A stretch of DNA of 42,737 bases from a virus, in the IMG/VR virus record IMGVR_UViG_3300018432_000010, positions 1-42,737 of that record. The stretch is one strand, 5' to 3'. A model generated the notes under the pieces. That model saw only the letters and a program-made list of their open reading frames with translations. It was not told where the DNA came from and did not search any database. The position numbers were made by a program, and so were the translations under genes. Within the stretch, counting starts at the first letter, position 1; the number at the start of each line of letters is the position of its first letter. Positions 1 through 7,448 of the stretch are shown piece by piece.

Positions 1-123
1 CGTCCGGGACAATCGTCCCAAGCCCGAGCACCTCTTTGGCAGGCAACTCATGGGGCTTGACGAAGTGGGACAGCAGCTTGACGCCATTCACAGCGCCATC
101 GAACGGGCGGCGCGTAGCCTTAC
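1..123. repeat. Terminal direct repeat, left copy
   Basis: The first 123 bases are identical to bases 42615-42737. The simplest reading is an assembler overlap on a circular (or circularly permuted) molecule, because a gene that starts at 42316 runs through the repeat and ends in frame at 127. A true short physical terminal repeat cannot be excluded from sequence alone. Confidence 0.97.
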
Positions 124-127
124 CTGA
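1..127 (+). CDS. C-terminal end of the wrap-around gene (hypothetical protein between terminase and portal)
   Basis: This is the 3' part of the gene that starts at 42316. The frame enters at base 2 and ends at the TGA at 125-127. Counted from the start at 42316 the protein is about 141 residues. The C-terminal part (LDEVGQQLDAIHSAIERAARSL) looks helical. It lies between the terminase group and the portal group in the same direction, so it may be a minor structural or packaging-associated protein. I do not recognise a family. Confidence 0.85.
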   Translation, partial: VRDNRPKPEHLFGRQLMGLDEVGQQLDAIHSAIERAARSLT

Positions 128-240
128 GCGGCAATGCTATCGTAACCCAGGCATGGGACCGTCGTGCGGGCAGGTCCGGAAGCCTGGGAGGTGGCGGTGT
201 CCCCGGCGGGAGCCACCACCTCCGCTCCAAGGAGGGTGTG

Positions 241-486
241 ATGGCGTATGGCACGGTCGATCATCTGGTGGGTCAGTTCAAGGCGGCCATTTCGATGGTC
301 GTCATCGACGAGGGCGCCGACGCCCAGGACGTGATGTTCGCGCTCAAGAAGCTGACCAAGGAATGGGTCATGCCGGAAGAGACGCACCTGATTCCGATGC
401 AGGACACCGGCTATCGGCCGCCGAGCGAGGACAGCGATCTGCCCACCTTGGGTGAGCGTCGACTCCAGGGCCACGGGCTGACCTGA
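241..486 (+). CDS. Hypothetical 81-residue protein upstream of portal
   Basis: Small acidic protein beginning MAYGTVDHLVGQFK. An ATG at 241 lies 5 nt after a strong GGAGG at 231-235; a GTG at 238 is in frame but too close to that site, so 241 is preferred. Its TGA overlaps the next ATG (TGATG at 484-488), so it is translationally coupled to the HTH protein that follows. No membrane segment or known motif is visible. From position it belongs to the packaging/portal operon; function unknown. Confidence 0.75.
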   Translation: MAYGTVDHLVGQFKAAISMVVIDEGADAQDVMFALKKLTKEWVMPEETHLIPMQDTGYRPPSEDSDLPTLGERRLQGHGLT

Positions 487-728
487 TGGGCAACAAGCTC
501 ATGCCCGAGCGCAACGCGGCCGTTCTGGCGGACTTTGCCCAAGGCCTGACCTATGCCGACCTGTCCCGCAAATACGGGATCTCAGTCGAGCGCATCCGTC
601 AGATCGTGTTCAAGGGCGTTCGGGTGCAGCGCTTTCGCGATCCTGATGGCATCCGGTATTACCCGCAGGATTACACCCCGGACGGCTTGCGCGCCACGTT
701 GAACCGGCCTTCTGAGGAGAGCGTGTGA
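486..728 (+). CDS. Small helix-turn-helix protein (sigma-70 region 4-like)
   Basis: An 80-residue protein. Residues 18-42 (GLTYADLSRKYGISVERIRQ) have the spacing of a helix-turn-helix and resemble the region 4 recognition helix of sigma-70 factors, where a pattern like EIGERLGVSRERVRQI is usual. It is therefore probably a small DNA-binding protein, either a late-gene regulator or a packaging accessory factor. It overlaps the preceding stop by one base and its own TGA overlaps the portal ATG, so all three are coupled. The HTH is clear; the role is inferred from position. Confidence 0.75.
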   Translation: MGNKLMPERNAAVLADFAQGLTYADLSRKYGISVERIRQIVFKGVRVQRFRDPDGIRYYPQDYTPDGLRATLNRPSEESV

Positions 729-2956
729 TGGCAGCCGGGGCTTCACCGAACGTCCTGCCGTTTCCCGGCCCGCAGCCACCAGAGCGCACCCGGCCGCAAG
801 CCCCGGCTCGGCCCCCGCAGGGCGAGGAGCCGCCCCGACGCTCGCTGTCCAAGCTCAAGAAATCGTTCACCAACGCAGTCGGGGCGAAGTATTCCGAGAA
901 CGCCGAATCGGCCCAGGCCGAGCGTTACTTCCACGGCGTGCAATGGACCAAGGAAGAGCTGCAGGTTCTGGAAGAACGCAGACAGCCGGTCGTCACCTAC
1001 AACCGCATCAAGCGCAAGATCAACACGATCTGCGGCATCATCGAGAAGCTCAGGCAGGACCCCAAGGCCTACCCGCGCAATCCCCAGCGCCAGGCCGAGG
1101 ACGGCGCCGAAATCGCCACCAAGACCCTGAACTATGCACTTGGCTGGCAGTGGACTGAACAATCCACCACGGTGGCGCGCAAGACCGCGATCCGCGGCCT
1201 GTCGGGTGTCGAACTGGTGCTGGTCCAGGGCGATCAGGCTGACCCGGAACTGGAATGGGATGTCATCGACCAACGTGATTTCTTCTACGATCCCAGAAGT
1301 TGCAAACTGGATTTCAGCGATGCCCGTTACCTCGGCACGACACGCTGGATCGATGTCGACGAGGCGGTCGAGACCTGGCCCGAATACGAGGAAGAACTCT
1401 TAGCCTACCGCGAGACGGCGCCGACCACCGAGTACGACCGCGGCGACGAGCGCCACGAGATTGATTGGGTGTCCAAGGACGACCGCAAGCGCGTGCGCAT
1501 CGTCGATCACTGGTACATGGCTGGCAGCGAGTGGCACTACATGATCTATTGCGGCCAGACCATGCTCGAGTGGGGCCGCACGTATCTGAAGGACGAGAAG
1601 TCGCGCGACGTCCACAAGTACGAGCTTCTGAGCTATGAGGTCGATCACGACGGCGACCGCTACGGCGCCTTCCGCGACCTGAAATCGCCCCAGGACGAGG
1701 TCAACCAACGCCGATCGAAGGCATTGCATCAGCTCAACAGCCGCCGCGTGATTGCCGACGAGGGCGCTGTCGACGACGTCGAGACGGCGCGGCGCGAATA
1801 CGCCAGAGCCGATGGCTGGGTGGTGAAAAACGTCGGGCGCGAGATCACCCCGGACGATCCGCAGGCGCAGGCGGTGGTCGCCGGCAATCTGGAACTGCTG
1901 GCCGAAGCCAAGGCCGAGATCGACACCTACGGGCCGAATCCGGGCCTGATCGGCTCCGACATCCCGGCCGAATCCGGTCGCGCCATCCAGTTGCTGCAGG
2001 CGGCGGGCATTGCCGAACTCGGCAGCTTCATGACCGCCTATCGCGGCTGGAAGTTGCGTGTGTACAGAAAGACCTGGAACGCCATTCAGGAAATCTGGCA
2101 GGCGCCCAGATGGATCCGCGTCACAGACGACGAGAACCTAGCGCAGTTCATCCAGGTCAATGGCTGGCAATTGGACCCCGAGACCGGCAAGCCGCAGGTC
2201 TTGAATCAACTCGCGGCGCTCGATGTGGACATCATCATCGACGAGGGGCCTGACAGCGTCTCGACCATGGCCGACACTTTCGACACCGTGCTGGCGCTGT
2301 CCAAGGGCGGGGCCGAGGTGCCGCCGGAGATGATCATCGAGTTGTCGCCGCTGCCCTCATCCACGAAGCAGCGCATCATGCAACAGATCGCGGCGGCGCA
2401 GCAGCCCAAGCCGATGGATCAGATGGCGATGCAGTTGCAGATGCAGTTGCTGCAGGCGCAGATCCAGCAGTTGCAGAGCCAGGCCGGCCTGAACCAGGCC
2501 AAGGGCCAGCAGGCCCTGGCCGAGGCGCAGACGGCGGGCGTCGAGGCGCAGGCGACGATCATGGAGGCGCAGCGCGGCCCGGCGCAGCAGGTCGACACCG
2601 CAGCTGATCTGGCCAAGGCCCGGCTCGACCAGGCCAAGGCCAATGAGATCGATCACAAGATCCAGGTCGGCGCGCATATCCCGGCTGCCCGCGAGCCACC
2701 GCCGCCGCCTCCTGGCCTGTTCGAGGTCAACATGGCCAAGGCGCAGGAGCATGCCGCCAAGGCACAGGCCGCCACACAGATGGGCTGGTCGGGGCTTGAG
2801 ACGGCGCGGGCGGACCAGTTGCTGAAGCTGGCCCAGGCCGACAAGGTCACGCAGGAGGCCAAGACAATTTCAGAAGCCCCTGCGGGCATGCTGACCAAGC
2901 CGCCGCCGCGCCCGCCATCGGTCCCATCGATCGGTAAGCCTAGGGGGCGACCATGA
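728..2956 (+). CDS. Portal protein, P22-like
   Basis: This 742-residue protein forms the dodecameric ring at the capsid vertex through which DNA is packaged and ejected. The N-terminal third carries the P22-portal pattern (VVTYNRIKRKINTICGIIEK, then a segment on past residues RQDPKAYPRN). Residues roughly 540-680 are very rich in Gln and Ala and should form the long helical barrel typical of P22-type portals. The tail is Pro-rich. ATG at 728 follows GAGGAGA (714-720) at 7 nt; the GTG at 725 is less likely. The stop overlaps the next ATG. Confidence 0.92.
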   Translation: MAAGASPNVLPFPGPQPPERTRPQAPARPPQGEEPPRRSLSKLKKSFTNAVGAKYSENAESAQAERYFHGVQWTKEELQVLEERRQPVVTYNRIKRKINTICGIIEKLRQDPKAYPRNPQRQAEDGAEIATKTLNYALGWQWTEQSTTVARKTAIRGLSGVELVLVQGDQADPELEWDVIDQRDFFYDPRSCKLDFSDARYLGTTRWIDVDEAVETWPEYEEELLAYRETAPTTEYDRGDERHEIDWVSKDDRKRVRIVDHWYMAGSEWHYMIYCGQTMLEWGRTYLKDEKSRDVHKYELLSYEVDHDGDRYGAFRDLKSPQDEVNQRRSKALHQLNSRRVIADEGAVDDVETARREYARADGWVVKNVGREITPDDPQAQAVVAGNLELLAEAKAEIDTYGPNPGLIGSDIPAESGRAIQLLQAAGIAELGSFMTAYRGWKLRVYRKTWNAIQEIWQAPRWIRVTDDENLAQFIQVNGWQLDPETGKPQVLNQLAALDVDIIIDEGPDSVSTMADTFDTVLALSKGGAEVPPEMIIELSPLPSSTKQRIMQQIAAAQQPKPMDQMAMQLQMQLLQAQIQQLQSQAGLNQAKGQQALAEAQTAGVEAQATIMEAQRGPAQQVDTAADLAKARLDQAKANEIDHKIQVGAHIPAAREPPPPPPGLFEVNMAKAQEHAAKAQAATQMGWSGLETARADQLLKLAQADKVTQEAKTISEAPAGMLTKPPPRPPSVPSIGKPRGRP

Positions 2957-3108
2957 CATTTGAGAGCGAGTTGGAAGCGCTGATCCGGTCCTACCTGGAC
3001 AAGGGCATCCCGGTGCAGGACATCCTGGATTCCCTCACCGAGGCCATGGACCGGGTCGAGGACGAGCAGGACCAGTCCGGCCCGGACGACGAGTCCGACA
3101 GCGCTTGA
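2953..3108 (+). CDS. Small acidic protein of 51 residues
   Basis: This short gene begins with ATG at 2953, overlapping the portal stop (ATGA). It encodes MTFESELEALIRSYLDKG followed by an acidic tail ending GPDDESDSA. It looks like one amphipathic helix plus an acidic tail. The last 30 nt are duplicated at 3366-3395, after the next gene, which suggests that the following gene was inserted here with a copy of this 3' end. Function unknown; it may be a portal or scaffold accessory. Confidence 0.7.
   Translation: MTFESELEALIRSYLDKGIPVQDILDSLTEAMDRVEDEQDQSGPDDESDSA
3079..3108 (+). repeat. Direct repeat, copy 1 (3' end of the 51-residue gene)
   Basis: Encodes the tail GPDDESDSA plus stop. Matches 3366-3395 at 28 of 30 positions by my alignment (AGC to ACC and GCT to GCC). 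Confidence 0.85.
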
Positions 3109-3123
3109 GCCCTCTGGCAGCGC

Positions 3124-3363
3124 ATGAAAAACACAGAGACAGACGGAGCCCTTGATATTCTCGCCAGAATGGCAGAGAGCGGTGAGCTGATCGTTAACGG
3201 GATCAATTGGGCCGGTGTGGCGCTGGAGCGGATCGAAGATCGAGACGTCGAAATCGAGCGGCTGAAATCCGTCATCAGGGCGCTTCAGAAAGCATACGGC
3301 TATGGTGGTACCAAAGATCAGGCAGAGGCTGCATGGGCGGTCGCCCGGGAAGCGCTGAAGTGA
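3124..3363 (+). CDS. Hypothetical 79-residue protein, probable inserted gene
   Basis: Encodes MKNTETDGALDILARMAESG and continues with an ERIEDRDVEIERLKSVIRALQK stretch that should form a short coiled coil. The gene is flanked on both sides by near-identical 30-nt sequences (3079-3108 and 3366-3395), so it looks like a small cargo gene that entered behind the 51-residue gene. No Shine-Dalgarno site is obvious. Codon use matches its neighbours less well than average. Function unknown. Confidence 0.65.
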   Translation: MKNTETDGALDILARMAESGELIVNGINWAGVALERIEDRDVEIERLKSVIRALQKAYGYGGTKDQAEAAWAVAREALK

Positions 3364-3365
3364 CT

Positions 3366-3395
3366 GGCCCGGACGACGAGTCCGACACCGCCTGA
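3366..3395 (+). repeat. Direct repeat, copy 2 (relic tail after the 79-residue gene)
   Basis: Would encode GPDDESDTA plus stop but has no start of its own. It follows the TGA of the 79-residue gene within 3 nt and is best read as the displaced original 3' end of the 51-residue gene. Confidence 0.8.
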
Positions 3396-3407
3396 CCCCT
3401 GGCTTAA

Positions 3408-3431
3408 AAGACGTCTTCAACTGATCAGTTG
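3408..3431. terminator. Two abutting palindromes between convergent genes
   Basis: AAGACGTCTT (3408-3417) is followed directly by CAACTGATCAGTTG (3418-3431). They sit between the end of the rightward 79-residue gene and the end of the leftward gene 3425-3649. There is no U-run, so a terminator role is uncertain; they could be protein-binding sites instead. Confidence 0.4.
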
Positions 3432-3649
3432 CTCATGACATCCGATTGTGTACGGAGCGCCGAAAGCTCGGCCTCGGCCTCTTTAAGTCGCCGCTCCAAC
3501 GTGTCGACGCGATCCTCCAGGGAGGGGCCTGTCGAGCGCGGACAGTGGCAATCCGCATGGTCGCCATGGATGACCCTGTTCCAGCAACCGGGCACAAGGA
3601 AGCGCCCACCGGGAACATCAGGGTCTTTGATCCATCGACAGGCGCTCAT
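3425..3649 (-). CDS. Small Cys/His-rich protein with C-terminal coiled coil
   Basis: A 74-residue protein on the minus strand inside the otherwise rightward structural region. Residues 4-36 carry C4, C22, H28, H31, C34, H35 and C36, which could bind a metal. Residues 44-67 (LEDRVDTLERRLKEAEAELS) are a clear coiled coil. The ATG (complement of 3647-3649) has GAAGG about 7 nt upstream. Amino-acid composition and the RBS favour this frame over the plus-strand frames here. It may be an independently transcribed moron-type gene; function unknown. Confidence 0.6.
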   Translation of the reverse strand: MSACRWIKDPDVPGGRFLVPGCWNRVIHGDHADCHCPRSTGPSLEDRVDTLERRLKEAEAELSALRTQSDVMSN

Positions 3650-3774
3650 AGGCTTACCTTCACATTCCTAAATAGGACCGGCTGTCCGTGCGTTGCGTAC
3701 AAACGAACGTTTGAAGCCAAACGAGGCTAGCACAGGCGATTCAGCCCTCCCCAGACTTGACCGATCGCGACAGA

Positions 3775-3805
3775 TTGGACTTAACGGGACAACTGTGCCT
3801 ATAAA
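3775..3805 (+). promoter_or_regulatory. Candidate promoter for the scaffold-capsid genes
   Basis: TTGGAC at 3775-3780 and TATAAA at 3800-3805 are 19 bp apart; a TTGACC at 3757-3762 is a further -35 candidate. The segment is less GC-rich than its surroundings and precedes the scaffold gene at 3937. The spacing is longer than ideal, so the call is tentative. Confidence 0.4.
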
Positions 3806-3816
3806 GGACGCCTTCG

Positions 3817-3838
3817 CGGTGGTATCCAGATACCACCG
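3817..3838. promoter_or_regulatory. Perfect inverted repeat just downstream of the candidate promoter
   Basis: Arms CGGTGGTATC and GATACCACCG are separated by CA. The position, about 12 nt after TATAAA, fits an operator or a hairpin in the 5' leader of the scaffold-capsid transcript. Confidence 0.5.
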
Positions 3839-3936
3839 GGTCGGGTCGGCCCCGGAGCCGATCGCCAGTGCCGCCGACTGCAAAGGGCGCTTCGTGGCCA
3901 GGGCGACGTGACAGCCCAGACGCAGGAATTGACCTC

Positions 3937-4809
3937 ATGGCAGGTGGCATCGAGCGGCAGATTTTCGAGGATGCCGGACAGTCCGAAGGGGCACCCGACA
4001 CCACGAGTCCCGTCGAACGCACCCCTGTCGATCAAGCCGTAGACGATGCCATCCGGGAGATGGGACGCGGGGCCGATGCTCCCGCCCCACCGCGTGACCG
4101 TGCCGAACCGCAACCGCCAGCCCCGCCTCCGGGCATGGAAGGCGTCGAGGATCGCTCCAACGCGGGCTTGCTCCAGGCTCTGCTCGACGAGCGCGAACGC
4201 CGCCAGGAACGAGACCGGCAGCTCGAACGCTACCAGCAGCACGAGCGCGAGCGCCAGGCCCGCGAACAGAAGCCGGCCTTGTCCGAGCGCCTGTTCTCGG
4301 ACCCCGATGGCACCCTGAACGAACTTCGCACCGAATGGACCCAGCCGCTGGAGCAGCAGATCGCCCAGCTCATGATCAACCAGGACTTTCTCGCTGCGGA
4401 ATCCCGCCACGGCGACAAGTTCAGGTCGGCCTGGTCCGACTGGTACGAAACCGTTAAGGACGGCAAGGACGCCCAAACCTATTTTGCCGTGATGAACTCG
4501 GCCTCGCCGGGCGAAGCCATGGTGCAATGGCACAGGCGCGCCACCCGCGACCGCGAACTCGGTGACGACGACCTTGACGCGTTCAAGCAGCGGGTGATCG
4601 ACGAATATCTCGGCAACTCGGGTGCGGCACCACCGCTCCCGCGCAGCCCCAACGGTCAATTCCAGCCTCGGCCGCAAGCGCAGCGGATTCCGACCGCGAT
4701 TTCCCGCATGGGCTCCTCGGGCAACCCGTCCGAGGACGATGACGGCAATGACGGGTCGGACGCCGCGATCTTCGCAGCAGCGCGCCCGAAACACCGCCGA
4801 CAGCGATAG
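3937..4809 (+). CDS. Scaffolding protein (putative)
   Basis: A 290-residue, highly charged protein placed directly before the capsid gene, the usual place for a scaffold. The N-terminal third is acidic and Pro-rich. Residues 80-115 (ALLDERERRQERDRQLERY and beyond) are a strong coiled coil rich in Arg, Glu and Gln. The C-terminus is basic (PKHRRQR), as in P22-type scaffolds that bind coat protein through a basic C-terminal hook. ATG 3937 has AGGAA 9 nt upstream; upstream in-frame starts lack an RBS. Assignment is from composition and position. Confidence 0.75.
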   Translation: MAGGIERQIFEDAGQSEGAPDTTSPVERTPVDQAVDDAIREMGRGADAPAPPRDRAEPQPPAPPPGMEGVEDRSNAGLLQALLDERERRQERDRQLERYQQHERERQAREQKPALSERLFSDPDGTLNELRTEWTQPLEQQIAQLMINQDFLAAESRHGDKFRSAWSDWYETVKDGKDAQTYFAVMNSASPGEAMVQWHRRATRDRELGDDDLDAFKQRVIDEYLGNSGAAPPLPRSPNGQFQPRPQAQRIPTAISRMGSSGNPSEDDDGNDGSDAAIFAAARPKHRRQR

Positions 4810-4844
4810 GATGAAGGCGCGCTACCAGCTCCCAGGAGCCTCCG

Positions 4845-6002
4845 GTGGCAGTCACCTCAACTCACGTCAACAACCAGCTCGTCAAATGGCGCACGCGCAT
4901 CATGCGCGAATGGCGGAGAGGCAACTTCTTCTCGCCGTACATGGATGAATCGCCGACCGCGATCATCCAGGTCACCAACGAACTCAAGAGCGGCGGCGAC
5001 GTGCTGTCGATTCCGATCGTCGGGTCGTTGCGCGGTCCCGGCGTCAGCACCGGCCCGTTGACCGGCAACGAGGAAAAACTCGACAACTACGGCATGCGGC
5101 TCTGGGTCGATTGGGCCAGAAACGCCGTCCTCTTGACGCGCGCCCAGATGCGCAAGTCATCGTTCGAGCAGCTCGAGGTCGTGCGGCCCCTGCTGACCGA
5201 ATGGGGCAACGCCATCCTGCGCGATGAAATCTGCCAGGCATTGATGGCGCTGCCGTCCGAATCGCCCCCGGTCAATCTCGGCAACGAGGCCACCTCGGGC
5301 CAGCGCGTCAACGGCATCAAATACTTCGAAGCCACCGAGGCGCAGAAAGACAAGTGGCAGAACGACAACGCCGACCGCGTGCTGTTTGGCGCGGCGCGCT
5401 CCAACCTCGTCTCGACGCATGCCGCGTCGCTGGCGATGCTGGACGATCCGACCGATCGCGCCAGCGCCAAGGTCCTGCTGCTCGCCAAGCGCATGGCGCG
5501 CGGTGCCGATCCCGGCATCACGCCGTACATGGACAACGAGGATCAGGGCCGCGAGTGGTTCGTGGTCTTCGCCGGTTCCGAGGCCTTCCGCGATCTTGCG
5601 GCCGACCCGGCGATCGTCGACGCCAACACCAATGCTCGTCCGCGCGAGACAAGTATTGACAAGAATCCACTTTTTGCTGACGGAGACCTCCAGTATAGAG
5701 GAATAATAATCAGAGAAGTTCCTGAGATTTCCGACTACTGTACTATCCCTGGTGGCACACCGGCAGCCAATAAGCAAGCAATGTTCTTGTGCGGGCAGAA
5801 CGCGGTCGCGGTTGGGTGGGGTCAAACACCTAAACCTACTCAACGATCTGAGGACGATTACGGGTTTCTCATCGGACGAGGCGTCGAGGCCGTGTGGGGC
5901 GTCGGCAAGGTGTTCAAGAAACGCGACCCCGAATCGTCCACCGCCGCCCTCCTCCAGTGGGGCATCGTGACGATCTTCGTCGCGGCACCGCCGGATCTCT
6001 GA
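4845..6002 (+). CDS. Major capsid protein (N4 gp56 / DUF4043-type)
   Basis: This 385-residue protein forms the icosahedral shell. The N-terminus (KWRTRIMREWRRGNFFSPYM, then PTAIIQVTNELKSGGDVLS) matches the N4 gp56/DUF4043 capsid family, including the downstream GNEEKLDNYG motif. It starts with GTG at 4845, 6 nt after AGGAG at 4834-4838. The part from about 5650 to 5870 uses A/T-ending and rare codons (ATA ATA, AGA, AGT) quite unlike the rest of the gene, which suggests a recombined patch. A terminator follows. Confidence 0.9.
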   Translation: MAVTSTHVNNQLVKWRTRIMREWRRGNFFSPYMDESPTAIIQVTNELKSGGDVLSIPIVGSLRGPGVSTGPLTGNEEKLDNYGMRLWVDWARNAVLLTRAQMRKSSFEQLEVVRPLLTEWGNAILRDEICQALMALPSESPPVNLGNEATSGQRVNGIKYFEATEAQKDKWQNDNADRVLFGAARSNLVSTHAASLAMLDDPTDRASAKVLLLAKRMARGADPGITPYMDNEDQGREWFVVFAGSEAFRDLAADPAIVDANTNARPRETSIDKNPLFADGDLQYRGIIIREVPEISDYCTIPGGTPAANKQAMFLCGQNAVAVGWGQTPKPTQRSEDDYGFLIGRGVEAVWGVGKVFKKRDPESSTAALLQWGIVTIFVAAPPDL

Positions 6003-6050
6003 GCCTCCTGATCTCGATTGGCTTGGGCATGCGCTGATCGAGAGACTAAG

Positions 6051-6094
6051 CCCGGGGACACCCTTCGTAACGCATCGTCCCCGGGTGCCTTTTT
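6051..6094 (+). terminator. Intrinsic terminator after the capsid gene
   Basis: Stem CCCGGGGAC (6051-6059) pairs with GTCCCCGGG (6077-6085), followed by TGCC and a T-run at 6090-6094. Position directly after the capsid gene fits partial termination that keeps capsid mRNA in excess over downstream transcripts. Confidence 0.8.
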
Positions 6095-6135
6095 AATGCT
6101 CCACTAACAGAGGTTCCAAAACGGAGAACTGATCA

Positions 6136-6588
6136 ATGGCCACCTATCCTAAGATTTTAAAGCCTTGGAGAGGCTTCCCCAACATGAACGGCCTGCACGG
6201 CATCGCCGTGCACATCAACCAGGCCCCGCCCGCCCAGGACGTTCTCGGTCAGCCGCCGCGCAACGGCGTCGCCTTGACCCAAAACTTGGCGTTTCACATT
6301 GGCACGATTCCGCGCGGCTCGATCATCCTGCCCGCGAATGGCTTCATCTCGACTGCGTTCACGGCCGCCGTGACGCTGAAAGTCGGATCCAAGACCGTGC
6401 CCGAGGGCATTCTCGCCACCGCGACCGTCGCGCCGCAGACGGCAGGCTACAAGGCCAACCTGGCGCCGGGCACGCTCGCCGCAGCGCCGCTGACCGAGGA
6501 CACGCCGGTCTATCTCCTGGCCGAGGCGGCGGTACCGGCCGCCGGCGTCATGAGCCTCGTCATCCCCTTCTATATCCATCGCGATTGA
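6136..6588 (+). CDS. Putative head decoration or minor head protein
   Basis: A 150-residue protein directly after the capsid gene and its terminator. It is rich in Ala, Val, Thr and Gly with alternating beta-type segments (GSIILPANGFISTAFTAAVT; VKVGSK; VMSLVIPFYIHRD) and no membrane segment or signal peptide. That composition and position fit a head decoration or cement protein. GGAGA at 6123-6127 lies 8 nt before the ATG. I do not recognise a named family, so the function is inferred from position. Confidence 0.7.
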   Translation: MATYPKILKPWRGFPNMNGLHGIAVHINQAPPAQDVLGQPPRNGVALTQNLAFHIGTIPRGSIILPANGFISTAFTAAVTLKVGSKTVPEGILATATVAPQTAGYKANLAPGTLAAAPLTEDTPVYLLAEAAVPAAGVMSLVIPFYIHRD

Positions 6589-6613
6589 TCTGATTCCCCG
6601 GAGGGACACGACA

Positions 6614-7090
6614 ATGCCTGAAGAGAAAAAGTTAGGGCCTGGCGTTCAATATCTGAATCCCGACAAGACCAACAAGCTGGTGACGGTCGGCGGCGTGCTG
6701 TTCAAGGAAGGCCAGAGCGTCAACCTGGTCGAGAAGCTCGGTGAGCAGCGCGCCAAGCCGATCCTCGAAAAGCTCGCCAAAAACCGCTACTTCCAGGTCG
6801 ACGGCGGCCCCAAGCATGAGGAGCAGCCGCAGCAGCAGCAGACCCTCGGCGGCGGGGCCGAGAACACCACCGCGACCAATGCCGTGGCCGAAGAAGCGCG
6901 CCTGCGCGCCACCCAGGGCGACGAGGCCGCCGACAAGTACATCGAATCGCTCGACGAGGACGGCAACGTCAAAGAGGGATCGCAATCGCAATCGCAGAGC
7001 GAGCGCCGGCCGAAGCAAGGCGAGCCGCCGCCGGATGTCCAGACGCCCGACAAGGCGACCCTGGAAAAACCTGCTCCGCGCCGGAGCTGA
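6614..7090 (+). CDS. Hypothetical structural-region protein with Gln-rich C-terminal half
   Basis: A 158-residue protein. Residues 1-65 look like a small folded domain (GVQYLNPDKTNKLVTVGGVL, FKEGQSVNLVEKLG). The rest is low-complexity and charged, with EEQPQQQQ and a GSQSQSQSE run. The ATG has GGAGG about 8 nt upstream. It sits between the putative head decoration gene and the connector gene. No family recognised; the N-terminal fold could be a small head-completion or decoration domain. Confidence 0.65.
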   Translation: MPEEKKLGPGVQYLNPDKTNKLVTVGGVLFKEGQSVNLVEKLGEQRAKPILEKLAKNRYFQVDGGPKHEEQPQQQQTLGGGAENTTATNAVAEEARLRATQGDEAADKYIESLDEDGNVKEGSQSQSQSERRPKQGEPPPDVQTPDKATLEKPAPRRS

Positions 7091-7094
7091 CGCG

Positions 7095-7448
7095 ATGGCA
7101 ACGCGGGCCTACCTCGTGCAGGAGATCCTGAAAGAACTGGGCGTGTACCAGAGCGGCCAGGATCTGCCGCCCGAGGATTACCGCGCCGTCGACCAAAGCC
7201 TGGAGTTCAAGCTCCAGGCGATGGCGAAGGCGCATGTCTACACGGTGGACGACGTCAACACCGACGTGCCCGACGAGGCGGTGAGCGAGATCGCGCGCTA
7301 CCTTGCCGGCGAATACGCGCAGACGTTCGGTATCGCGGCCGAGGAGCGCGCGGCGGTGCTGCAGAATGCCGGACTGGCTGAAGCTGCGCTGCGCTTCCAG
7401 CGCACGCGCGGGCCGACCTACGTCCGCATGATCGGGGAGTATTTTTAG
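7095..7448 (+). CDS. Head-to-tail connector, P22 gp4-like (putative)
   Basis: A 117-residue mostly helical protein beginning MATRAYLVQEILKELGVY. The start LVxxxLxxLGV followed by an acidic turn and a long helix is the pattern of P22 gp4-type tail accessory factors, which bind the portal bottom and begin tail assembly. It lies immediately before the gp10-like gene, the same gene order as in P22 (gp4, gp10). It is shorter than P22 gp4 (about 166 residues). The stop TAG abuts the next ATG. Confidence 0.65.
   Translation: MATRAYLVQEILKELGVYQSGQDLPPEDYRAVDQSLEFKLQAMAKAHVYTVDDVNTDVPDEAVSEIARYLAGEYAQTFGIAAEERAAVLQNAGLAEAALRFQRTRGPTYVRMIGEYF

Noticed and set aside
3668-3911. Short frames on both strands upstream of the scaffold gene
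   Set aside because: Neither has an RBS or protein-like composition, and the region contains promoter-like sequences instead.
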